From Burkholderiaceae bacterium (GTDB taxonomy: Bacteria; Pseudomonadota; Gammaproteobacteria; Burkholderiales; Burkholderiaceae): a stretch of 64,000 bases of DNA. Positions within the stretch are counted from its first letter, which is position 1, and every line of letters begins with the position of its first letter. Both the position numbers and the translations under genes were made by a program. Positions 55,839-64,000 of the stretch are shown here, one piece after another. The DNA is taken from the NCBI GenBank assembly GCA_947450225.1, contig CANFUO010000002.1:1-64000 (forward strand). The letters are read 5' to 3'. The notes under the pieces were generated by a model, which worked only from the letters and a program-made list of their open reading frames with translations, was not told the DNA's origin and did no database searches.

Positions 55839-57050
55839 CTAGGCCTGAATTAAAGCAGCCTTATTTTTGTTGTATTGATTCAGTAGATGCGCAACCAATA
55901 CAGCTATTAATTGAAGGGCGGCGATCGAGTAGAAAATAATTTCTGGGCTTTTCCAGTCCATAAATAATCCAAATAAAAGTGGCCCAGAAGCAGCCCCAAA
56001 GTCAATTCCAGAGTACACCAAACCAAATACACGCCCCGAAGCCCCCTTAGGGGTTCCAGCGCGAACCATTAAATCTCGAGCAGGTCCAGCCATGCCGCCT
56101 CCAAAACCCATTAATGCAAACAAAATAGGCACTGTCCAGCCTGGAAAAATGCCTAGCCCAGTAATAATGGCTACAACACCAGACAAAAAGAAAGCCGTCG
56201 TAATGACATGATCTGGATTGGCAATCTTTGTCGCAACAAAACCTCCTGCAATCAACCCCACTGCACTCGATATCATGAAAAGGGTATAGGAAGATGCTGT
56301 CAAACTAATAGGTATTTGGTATATATCAATGAGTGCGCTGGAGGAAAAACTTTGGATACCAGCAAATCCAAATGCCGTTAAGTAAAAAAATAACCAACTC
56401 ATCCACATGCTGGGTAATTTAAAAATCTCTAGCGTCGGAATTGGGATGACGGGCTCTTCAGGATTTTCAATGATGGCATGTTCCGCTAATTGATCGCGTC
56501 GATACATCATAATAATTAGTACTATTCCGGCGAGGATGGACGCCCCAAATAGAGCAACTCGCCAACTATCAAATAAAGCCGTCAAACTTAATAAGAATAA
56601 AGGTGCAGCCGCCCAGCCTAAATAACCAGTTACACCATGTATAGAATAGGCATGCGCTAAATTTTGTGGCTTAACTAGGTTGTTTATCATGGTGTAATCA
56701 ACTGGATGAAACACACCATTGCCCAGGCCAGCAACTGCGACGCCAATGATTAACATTGTATAGCTTTGGGAGAACCCAAGTATGAGCGCACTAATACACA
56801 ACAAAAAAATCCCAAGAAATAAAATAGGACGCGCACCATATCGATCAACAAAAACACCGCTTGTAGTTTGAATCACTGAAGAGACCATATAAAAGACGGT
56901 CATCAATAAACCAAGCTCAGCATAGCTAAGACCAAACTCAACTTTGATCCATGGGAATAATGGCGCAATAATTAAATGGAAAAAATGCGAGATGCTATGT
57001 GCTAGCCCGATCAGGCTAATAAGCTCCACATCTTTTTTATTGGTAATCAT
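55839..57050 (-). CDS. MFS transporter
   Basis: 12-TM-like, DRYGARPILFLGIFLL. Confidence 0.88.
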   Translation of the reverse strand: MITNKKDVELISLIGLAHSISHFFHLIIAPLFPWIKVEFGLSYAELGLLMTVFYMVSSVIQTTSGVFVDRYGARPILFLGIFLLCISALILGFSQSYTMLIIGVAVAGLGNGVFHPVDYTMINNLVKPQNLAHAYSIHGVTGYLGWAAAPLFLLSLTALFDSWRVALFGASILAGIVLIIMMYRRDQLAEHAIIENPEEPVIPIPTLEIFKLPSMWMSWLFFYLTAFGFAGIQSFSSSALIDIYQIPISLTASSYTLFMISSAVGLIAGGFVATKIANPDHVITTAFFLSGVVAIITGLGIFPGWTVPILFALMGFGGGMAGPARDLMVRAGTPKGASGRVFGLVYSGIDFGAASGPLLFGLFMDWKSPEIIFYSIAALQLIAVLVAHLLNQYNKNKAALIQA

Positions 57051-57065
57051 CCCACTATTTTACAA

Positions 57066-59666
57066 TCAGTGCACCTTTCTTGTGAAAACAAACTCATTAT
57101 TTTCAACATCAATCGGTATCAAATCTTTTGGCCCAAATTTACCCTCTAAGATCAATTTAGATATCGGATTTTCAATCGATTGCTGAATAGCCCTCTTTAG
57201 TGGTCTAGCCCCAAAGACAGGATCAAATCCAGCATCTGCAATTTTGGCGAGCGCTGCATCACTTACATCTAATTGCATCTCCATTTTTGCCAAACGCTCT
57301 GTCAATCGCTTGAGTTGAATCTTCGCAATTGAGCTAATTTGATTTTTACTCAATGCATGAAAAACAACAACCTCGTCAATGCGATTTAAAAATTCTGGGC
57401 GGAAATGCTCTTTCACTTCTTCCCATACCGCGTCATGAATTTCGTCTTGTGCTTGTCCAACCATCGCTTGAATAATATGCGAGCCTAAATTACTTGTCAT
57501 CACAATCACTGTATTTTTAAAATCCACAGTGCGTCCTTGGCCATCGGTCATACGACCATCATCAAGTACTTGAAGCAATACATTGAAAACATCTGGGTGA
57601 GCTTTCTCAATTTCATCAAGCAAAATCACACTGTATGGCTTACGCCTGACTAATTCGGTTAAATAGCCACCCTCCTCGTAACCAACATATCCTGGAGGCG
57701 CACCAATGAGCCTGGAAACACTATGCTTTTCCATGAACTCACTCATGTCAATCCGTATCATGTGCTCATCACTATCAAATAAAAATGAGGCTAGGGCTTT
57801 ACATAATTCGGTTTTACCTACGCCTGTTGGCCCTAGAAATAAGAAGGAACCATAAGGTTTTCCTTCATCTGACAATCCTGCACGCGAACGCCGAATTGCA
57901 TTCGCCACTGCAGCTATAGCGTCATTTTGACCAATGACGCGTTCATGCAGTTTCTCTTCCATGCTAAGCAATTTATCTCGCTCACCTTGCATCATTTTTG
58001 AAACAGGTATGCCTGTCGCCCTGGAAACTACTTCAGCAATTTCTTCAGCCCCAACTTGAGTTCGTAAGAGTTTGTTCTTTTTACTGCCTGGAGCTTGTTC
58101 GGCTGTGGCAGCACTTTTTAATTTACCTTCTAATTCTGGTAATTTTCCATACTGTAGCTCAGCAACCTTATCCAACTTACCTTCACGCTGCAAGCGAATA
58201 ATCTCTGCACGAACACGGTCAATCTCTTCTTTAATATGAGCGGTTCCTTGAGCAGCACCTTTTTCAGATTTCCATATCTCTTCTAAATCAGCTAATTCTT
58301 TTCCAAGTCGACTAATTTCTTCCTCAATTAAATCAAATCGCTTGATCGAAGCTTCATCTTTTTCTTTTTTGACGGCTTCGCGCTCAATCTTTAATTGAAT
58401 AATACGTCGCTCAAGTTTATCCATCACCTCTGGCTTGGAATCAATTTCCATTTTGATTCTTGAGGCTGCTTCATCGATTAAATCAATCGCTTTATCAGGC
58501 AGGAAACGATCTGTAATATACCGCTGAGATAGCTCCGCGGCAGCCACGATTGCTGGGTCAGTGATTTCTACTCCATGGTGTAATTCATAACGTTCTTGTA
58601 ATCCGCGTAATATCGCTATAGTCGCCTCGACACTTGGCTCGTCTACTAATACCTTTTGAAAACGACGCTCAAGAGCCGCATCTTTTTCAATATATTTCCT
58701 GTATTCATCAAGGGTTGTAGCGCCAATACAATGCAACTCTCCCCTAGCCAAAGCTGGCTTTAACATATTGCCAGCATCCATTGACCCTTCTGTTTTTCCA
58801 GCACCAACCATCGTATGAATTTCATCAATAAATACAATCGTCTGTCCTTCGTCTTTTGCAATGTCGGATAATACCGCTTTTAAACGCTCTTCAAATTCAC
58901 CTCTAAATTTAGCGCCTGCTAACAAGAGCGCCATATCTAATACAAGCACCCGTTTGTTTTTGAGTGATTCAGGAACTTCCCCATTCACGATACGTTGCGC
59001 TAGACCCTCTACAATCGCTGTTTTACCAACCCCCGGCTCTCCTATCAAAACTGGATTATTCTTCGTTCTCCGCATAAGTATCTGAATCGCACGACGAATC
59101 TCATCGTCTCGTCCGATAACGGGGTCTAATTTACCTAATCGTGCGCGCTCTGTTAAATCGACAGTGTATTTCTTTAATGCTTCGCGTTGGTTTTCAGCAT
59201 CATTACTATCCACAGTCTGACCTCCACGAACTGCATTAATCGTTGTTTCTAAACTTTTTCGTGATAAACCAGCAGCTTTTGCCGCCTTACCTAACTCGCC
59301 CTTATCATCTGCTAATACGAGAAGAAATAATTCAATCGCAACAAATTGATCCCCACGCTTATTTGCTTCTTTTTCAGTCAGATTGAGCCATGCCCCAAGA
59401 CTACGTCCAACCTGGACATCGCCTGATCCTTCAATTTGTGGTATTTTTTTAGCAATCAGATCTAGACTATTTTCAAGTCCAACAACATTCACTCCTGACC
59501 GCGTTAATAAGTTTCTAGCAGCTCCATCTTTATCACGTAGTAATGCGAGTAAAACGTGCTCAGGCTCTATAAACTGATTATCAGCATTGACGGCCAAACT
59601 TTGACCTTCTGCCAAAGCCTCTTGAAATTTAGTCGTTAATTTTTCAATTCTCATTAGATTCCCCAT
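57066..59666 (-). CDS. clpB: ATP-dependent disaggregase ClpB
   Basis: Two Walker A ([30 protein letters not shown]), M-domain coiled coil. Confidence 0.98.
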   Translation of the reverse strand: MGNLMRIEKLTTKFQEALAEGQSLAVNADNQFIEPEHVLLALLRDKDGAARNLLTRSGVNVVGLENSLDLIAKKIPQIEGSGDVQVGRSLGAWLNLTEKEANKRGDQFVAIELFLLVLADDKGELGKAAKAAGLSRKSLETTINAVRGGQTVDSNDAENQREALKKYTVDLTERARLGKLDPVIGRDDEIRRAIQILMRRTKNNPVLIGEPGVGKTAIVEGLAQRIVNGEVPESLKNKRVLVLDMALLLAGAKFRGEFEERLKAVLSDIAKDEGQTIVFIDEIHTMVGAGKTEGSMDAGNMLKPALARGELHCIGATTLDEYRKYIEKDAALERRFQKVLVDEPSVEATIAILRGLQERYELHHGVEITDPAIVAAAELSQRYITDRFLPDKAIDLIDEAASRIKMEIDSKPEVMDKLERRIIQLKIEREAVKKEKDEASIKRFDLIEEEISRLGKELADLEEIWKSEKGAAQGTAHIKEEIDRVRAEIIRLQREGKLDKVAELQYGKLPELEGKLKSAATAEQAPGSKKNKLLRTQVGAEEIAEVVSRATGIPVSKMMQGERDKLLSMEEKLHERVIGQNDAIAAVANAIRRSRAGLSDEGKPYGSFLFLGPTGVGKTELCKALASFLFDSDEHMIRIDMSEFMEKHSVSRLIGAPPGYVGYEEGGYLTELVRRKPYSVILLDEIEKAHPDVFNVLLQVLDDGRMTDGQGRTVDFKNTVIVMTSNLGSHIIQAMVGQAQDEIHDAVWEEVKEHFRPEFLNRIDEVVVFHALSKNQISSIAKIQLKRLTERLAKMEMQLDVSDAALAKIADAGFDPVFGARPLKRAIQQSIENPISKLILEGKFGPKDLIPIDVENNEFVFTRKVH

Positions 59667-59739
59667 TCAAAAAGAATTTTTCTTATTCTTTATATTGGTC
59701 CAAACTCCCAAATTTCAAGAGCCCATCTAAAATAGATTC

Positions 59740-60006
59740 ATGAAAAAAGAATCAATTTTAATTAAATCTTGGTGTGTTTATTTACTGGAATGTAGGGACG
59801 GTAGTTTATATACTGGAATTACCAATGATTTAGAGAACAGATTAGCTAGCCACAACGCTGGCTTAGGCGCTAAATATACTAGGGGGCGCACACCTGTGAA
59901 GTTACTTGAATTCAAGTACGTAGAAAACCAATCTGAAGCCCTAAAGCTGGAATATCAAATCAAACAATTACCACGACTAAAAAAAAGACTGCTTTTTAAA
60001 TCTTAG
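59740..60006 (+). CDS. GIY-YIG domain nuclease-like protein
   Basis: WCVYLLECRDGSLYTGITNDLENRLASHNAGLGAKYTRGRTPVKL. Confidence 0.93.
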   Translation: MKKESILIKSWCVYLLECRDGSLYTGITNDLENRLASHNAGLGAKYTRGRTPVKLLEFKYVENQSEALKLEYQIKQLPRLKKRLLFKS

Positions 60007-60012
60007 TGACAA

Positions 60013-60747
60013 TTACTTTGACCAGGCTTGTAACTCATATCTCAAAAAATCTTCTCTGCCGTCAACTCTTCTTGAACCAGCCATATAAAAATATTTTCCA
60101 TCTGTCTCACGAACAACCCAACGACCGATTTCTGGGGAATACCAATATCTGTCGGTGCGAGTTGAGTCTATCCGAGTTGAATCATTGTGCTGAAACCTAA
60201 TCACTTTATCAATTTTCATTGCAATATAAGTCCCACTTGAAATTGTGATGCTTTCCCATCCATGCTGGCGAATAGTGACGCCAATTGGTAAACGATAGGA
60301 TGAATTACCTACTTGATAGGATGTCTGAATCGTTGCCGAGATATTCGTTTGATTCAGGTCAAGATATAGAGGAATAGCCGACTGATAGGTTTGATTATTA
60401 TCCCAGTCTGAGTCTGTCAATAATTTGCCAAATGGAGACTGTATTTCATTACCTAAGTTTTGACTTTTTTGACCTTTGCGGGAAATGATAATCTGCCCAT
60501 TCTCAATAGAGCTAATCTGTTCGTCAATTAATTCAACTGGGTCAGAGTTAAATTGATTTATTTTTAAATATTTCCAAGACTGACCAACTTTAGCCTCACG
60601 AACATTTAAAGGATTTGGTGAAATCGCCGGTGCAGTCTTTAATGATGGTAATGATTGAATACTGCATCCAATAAGGGGCAGACTTAAAGACAAACTTGCC
60701 GACTGTATTAAAAAACCTCTTCTTGATTCTTTCATTACTCTATCCAT
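60013..60747 (-). CDS. Hypothetical Tat-type lipoprotein
   Basis: ESRRGFLIQSASLSLSLPLIGC: twin-arginine plus lipobox. Confidence 0.7.
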   Translation of the reverse strand: MDRVMKESRRGFLIQSASLSLSLPLIGCSIQSLPSLKTAPAISPNPLNVREAKVGQSWKYLKINQFNSDPVELIDEQISSIENGQIIISRKGQKSQNLGNEIQSPFGKLLTDSDWDNNQTYQSAIPLYLDLNQTNISATIQTSYQVGNSSYRLPIGVTIRQHGWESITISSGTYIAMKIDKVIRFQHNDSTRIDSTRTDRYWYSPEIGRWVVRETDGKYFYMAGSRRVDGREDFLRYELQAWSK

Positions 60748-61187
60748 TTCTTTAAACGCTCTTCATCACTAGTTCTTGCATCAACCCATCTTGATCCATC
60801 TGGAGTATGTTCTTTTTTCCAAAATGGCGCCGAGGTTTTCAGATAGTCCATCATAAATTCACAAGCAGCATAAGCATCACCTCTATGAGTGCTGGCAACA
60901 GCAACCAATACGATTTGATCAGTGGGCTGCAGTTTACCAACACGGTGAATGATCGTGAAGTTTAAAATATCATAGCGTTTTTTCGCTTGCTCCACAATCT
61001 CTTGAAGCGCTTTTTCTGTCATACCAGGATAGTGTTCGAGTTCCATCGATTGAACTTCATCACCTTGATGCGTGTCGCGAACTGTTCCTACAAAGATATT
61101 AATGCCTCCAATACCTGGTAAATCTTTTCTTAGTAACTGTAATTCTGTGGATACATCAAAATCTTCTTGCTGAATCGAGATTTTCAT
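60735..61187 (-). CDS. moaE: Molybdopterin synthase large subunit
   Basis: GGINIFVGTVRD, HRVGKLQPTDQIVLVAVAS; next to moaD. Confidence 0.95.
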   Translation of the reverse strand: MKISIQQEDFDVSTELQLLRKDLPGIGGINIFVGTVRDTHQGDEVQSMELEHYPGMTEKALQEIVEQAKKRYDILNFTIIHRVGKLQPTDQIVLVAVASTHRGDAYAACEFMMDYLKTSAPFWKKEHTPDGSRWVDARTSDEERLKKWIE

Positions 61188-61445
61188 TTATCCCCCTGTT
61201 ACAGGTGGAAAAAAAGCAATTTCAGCGCCATCGCGAATAGCTGTATCCATACTCACCATTTCTAGATCTTGTGCCGCTCGAATGTTTTTATGTGCGCCAA
61301 ATACTTCTGTCGATATGGCATCTTGTTTTGACAAGAAGCCTTTCAGGTCACCGATGGTTTTGATCGAATCCGGGATTTCTAATTCGATTTGATCTTTTTT
61401 TAAAGCCTCTTTGAGAGAAGCAAAAAAACGTATAGAGACCTTCAT
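61188..61445 (-). CDS. moaD: Molybdopterin synthase small subunit
   Basis: C-terminal FFPPVTGG. Confidence 0.95.
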   Translation of the reverse strand: MKVSIRFFASLKEALKKDQIELEIPDSIKTIGDLKGFLSKQDAISTEVFGAHKNIRAAQDLEMVSMDTAIRDGAEIAFFPPVTGG

Positions 61446-61451
61446 TGATCT

Positions 61452-62690
61452 TTAGCCTAATAGTTGTGTGAAAGGTATATATCGCACAGTATCACCTTTT
61501 TTGATAGCTTGCCCTGCGGGGATATCTGCTAAACCATCCCCCCACGCTGCACTAGTTAATACCCCAGAACTTTGATTTGGGAAAAGATCTAATCTGCCCT
61601 CTTGATTAATCTTGACGCGTAAGAATTCATTGCGCTTATCAGGCTTAACCCAATCAAAATCTGCTTTTAATTGGTAGTGGGGGTCAATGCGTGCTTGCCT
61701 CCCCTGCAGCGCGCCGATGAATGGTTTTACAAACAATAAAAAGGTAACAAAACTCGACACTGGATTTCCAGGCAAACCCATAAACCAGGTTGGATGAGAT
61801 CCACTGCCCTGAATTGACCCAAATGCTAAAGGCTTACCAGGTTTGATAGCGATTTGCCACATATCCAATTGTCCCTCAGCCTCAACCGCAGGTTTAATAT
61901 GATCTTCTTCACCTACCGATACTCCACCTGAGGTAACGATTAAATCATGCTCTATGGCTGCCTCGCGCAAAGTTGCTCTAGTCGCTGCTAAGGTGTCAGG
62001 CACAATTCCAAAATCGGTATAGTCACAACCAAGTGCCCTCACACAAGCGATTAAGGTATCGCGATTGGAGTTGTATATTCCGCCTGGCTTGAGGGGATGT
62101 CCTGGAAGAGTTAATTCATCACCCGTAAAAAATAAAGCAACTCGTATACGCTTTTTCACTTCAAGGTGTGTCACACCTGCAGATGCTGCAACACCTAACT
62201 CTTGAGGTCGAAGAAAGGTTCCTTCTTTGAGGATAACAGTTTGTTCACGAATATCTTCGCCTTTTTCTCGCACCCACTCGCCTACTTTGGGGACATGATT
62301 AATCTTGATTTGATAATTAACACCCTTCGCATCTGGAGAACCTAAAACTTCACAATCTTCTTGCATCACGACTGCATTGGCACCCTCTGGAATCGAAGCC
62401 CCAGTAAAAATTCTTGCGGCTGTTTTTGGCTCTAAAGCATGCCCAATGTAACCAGCAGGGATTCGTTGTGAAACCACCAAAATAGTTCCTACTTCAGGAA
62501 CATCTTGCGAGCGCATGACGTAACCATCCATTTGCGTGTTATCTAAAGGGGGGACATTAACTGTGCTGTTGAGGTCTTGCCCGAGTACTCGCCCTAGAGC
62601 ATCTTGAAGAGAAACTGTTTCGGTAGTCTTGATTGCCTTGGCTTGCGAGAGTAATATTTCAAGTGCCTGAGTAGCAGTCTTCATGCTCAT
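61452..62690 (-). CDS. moeA: Molybdopterin molybdotransferase
   Basis: NTQMDGYVMRSQD, RIFTGASIPEGANAVVMQED, TSGGVSVGEEDHI. Confidence 0.96.
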   Translation of the reverse strand: MSMKTATQALEILLSQAKAIKTTETVSLQDALGRVLGQDLNSTVNVPPLDNTQMDGYVMRSQDVPEVGTILVVSQRIPAGYIGHALEPKTAARIFTGASIPEGANAVVMQEDCEVLGSPDAKGVNYQIKINHVPKVGEWVREKGEDIREQTVILKEGTFLRPQELGVAASAGVTHLEVKKRIRVALFFTGDELTLPGHPLKPGGIYNSNRDTLIACVRALGCDYTDFGIVPDTLAATRATLREAAIEHDLIVTSGGVSVGEEDHIKPAVEAEGQLDMWQIAIKPGKPLAFGSIQGSGSHPTWFMGLPGNPVSSFVTFLLFVKPFIGALQGRQARIDPHYQLKADFDWVKPDKRNEFLRVKINQEGRLDLFPNQSSGVLTSAAWGDGLADIPAGQAIKKGDTVRYIPFTQLLG

Positions 62691-64000
62691 TTGGCATTCC
62701 CTACAATAAAGTTTTTAATCGCTTGTACATCTGGATTCATTGCAAAAACCCGCTGAGGAAGTTTCTCAATATTGATAAATGCCTTTGGACGATCGGGTTT
62801 GAAACCTAAAGCAAGCTCAATTGTTTCTGAAAATTTAACAGGTAAAGCTGTTTCTAAAACGAGCATCTTGATGCCAGGCTCTAAGTTTTGGCGTGCGACC
62901 TGCATACCATCTGCCGTATGGGTATCAACCACCACGCCATATTTTCGAGATACTTGCTTAATCGTCTCTAGTCGATTCTCATGGGTACTTTTTCCGGAAA
63001 CAAAACCGTAGTCTTGAATTTTTTGACGCGCAGGATGATTTGAATAATCAAACCCTCCTTCAGTCTCTACTTTCGCAAAAAGATCCTTTACCAATTGTCC
63101 ATCACGTCCTAACCAATCGAATACAAATCGCTCAAAGTTACTTGCCTTTGAAATGTCCATGGAAGGACTTGATGTGTGAAATGTCTCAGCTGCTTTTCTG
63201 GCACGATAATGACCTGTTTTAAAAAACTCATCAAGAACATCATTTTCATTGGTGGCAACAACTAATTTTTGGATAGGTAAACCCATCATGCGCGCAATAT
63301 GCCCTGCGCATACGTTGCCAAAGTTTCCGGATGGAACACAAAAAGAAACTTTTTCTTCGCTCGTCTTCGTTGCTCTTAAATAACCCGCAAAATAATACAC
63401 AACCTGAGCCACAACTCTTGCCCAATTGATTGAATTGACGGTACCGATTTTATGGGTCGACTTAAATTCCAAATCGTTACTTACCGCTTTAACCATATCT
63501 TGAGCGTCATCAAATACTCCTTTGATAGCAATATTAAAGATATTAGGATCTTGCAATGAGTACATTTGCGCACATTGAAATGCACTCATTTTCCCTTCAG
63601 GTGACAGCATAAATACACGTATCCCTTTTTTGCCACGCATGGCGTATTCGGCAGCACTGCCTGTATCTCCTGATGTCGCCCCCAGAATATTAAGCTCTCG
63701 GTTTTGCTTTGCTAGAGCATACTCAAAAAGATTGCCAAGCAATTGCATCGCCATATCTTTAAATGCTAAGGTGGGGCCGTTGGATAAACTCAGTAGGCCA
63801 ATGGAAGTGCCGCCCTCCTCCCCCAACCAGTGTATCGGCGTAATATCGCTTGCAGCGTCGTCTTGACGTCCATTGCAATAGACTTTAGATGTATAGGTTT
63901 TATGAGTCAACTCCCTCAGATCCTGGGCAGGGATATCGTCTGAGAACAGTTGTAATATTTCAAAGGCCAAATCTGCATAGCTGAGCCCTCGCCATGAATC
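62687..64000 (-). CDS. thrC: Threonine synthase, N-terminus beyond the right window edge
   Basis: FKDMAMQLLGNLFEYAL, GATSGDTGSAAEYAMRG. The frame continues as DSWRGLSYADLAFEIL to the last base, so the track start at 63970 is internal. Confidence 0.95.
   Translation of the reverse strand, partial: DSWRGLSYADLAFEILQLFSDDIPAQDLRELTHKTYTSKVYCNGRQDDAASDITPIHWLGEEGGTSIGLLSLSNGPTLAFKDMAMQLLGNLFEYALAKQNRELNILGATSGDTGSAAEYAMRGKKGIRVFMLSPEGKMSAFQCAQMYSLQDPNIFNIAIKGVFDDAQDMVKAVSNDLEFKSTHKIGTVNSINWARVVAQVVYYFAGYLRATKTSEEKVSFCVPSGNFGNVCAGHIARMMGLPIQKLVVATNENDVLDEFFKTGHYRARKAAETFHTSSPSMDISKASNFERFVFDWLGRDGQLVKDLFAKVETEGGFDYSNHPARQKIQDYGFVSGKSTHENRLETIKQVSRKYGVVVDTHTADGMQVARQNLEPGIKMLVLETALPVKFSETIELALGFKPDRPKAFINIEKLPQRVFAMNPDVQAIKNFIVGNAK

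Noticed and set aside
62687-63970. thrC as complete from 63970
   Set aside because: The frame continues in register to the window edge (DSWRGLSYADLAFEIL) and typical ThrC has more N-terminal residues.

Overview
The window looks like a low-GC betaproteobacterial chromosome segment (Burkholderiales, Polynucleobacter-like; inferred from gene order and codon content, not verified). (1) Positions 1-~9.85 kb are one giant minus-strand ORF that the ORF track misses because it runs off the left edge. It encodes a two-partner-secretion (TpsA / filamentous-haemagglutinin-like) exoprotein. Three complete Gly-rich modules and a fourth cut by the left edge are spliced into a beta-helical passenger. The modules carry vicinal Cys-Cys motifs at similar places, which is unusual for this secretion route. 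(2) ~9.95-12.4 kb is an AT-rich accessory stretch: a ~1 kb gap without ORFs, a BrnT-like toxin pseudogene, small hypothetical genes, a winged-helix-like ORF, and a small lipoprotein whose start codon lies in a perfect 40-nt palindrome. (3) 12.4-13.5 kb holds tRNA-Asp, tRNA-Glu and tRNA-Ala plus an MqsR/MqsA-type toxin-antitoxin pair; the toxin appears to start at ATT and has an 11-bp inverted repeat just after it. (4) 13.6-64 kb is mostly core genome: gltX, hslO, ftsB-eno-kdsA-pyrG, comEC-tatD-lolDC, recJ-prfB (with the +1 frameshift site)-lysS, the isc operon, uvrB, a PHB depolymerase, rnfB-like, nth, aceA, clpB, moaDE/moeA and thrC (5' truncated by the right edge). Small catabolic or periplasmic clusters are interspersed, including a divergent amidase/deacetylase versus Bug-SBP/LLM cluster and a cytochrome c/EF-hand/BON protein next to a Tat amidohydrolase. 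All assignments come from reading the sequence by eye; no database search was run.
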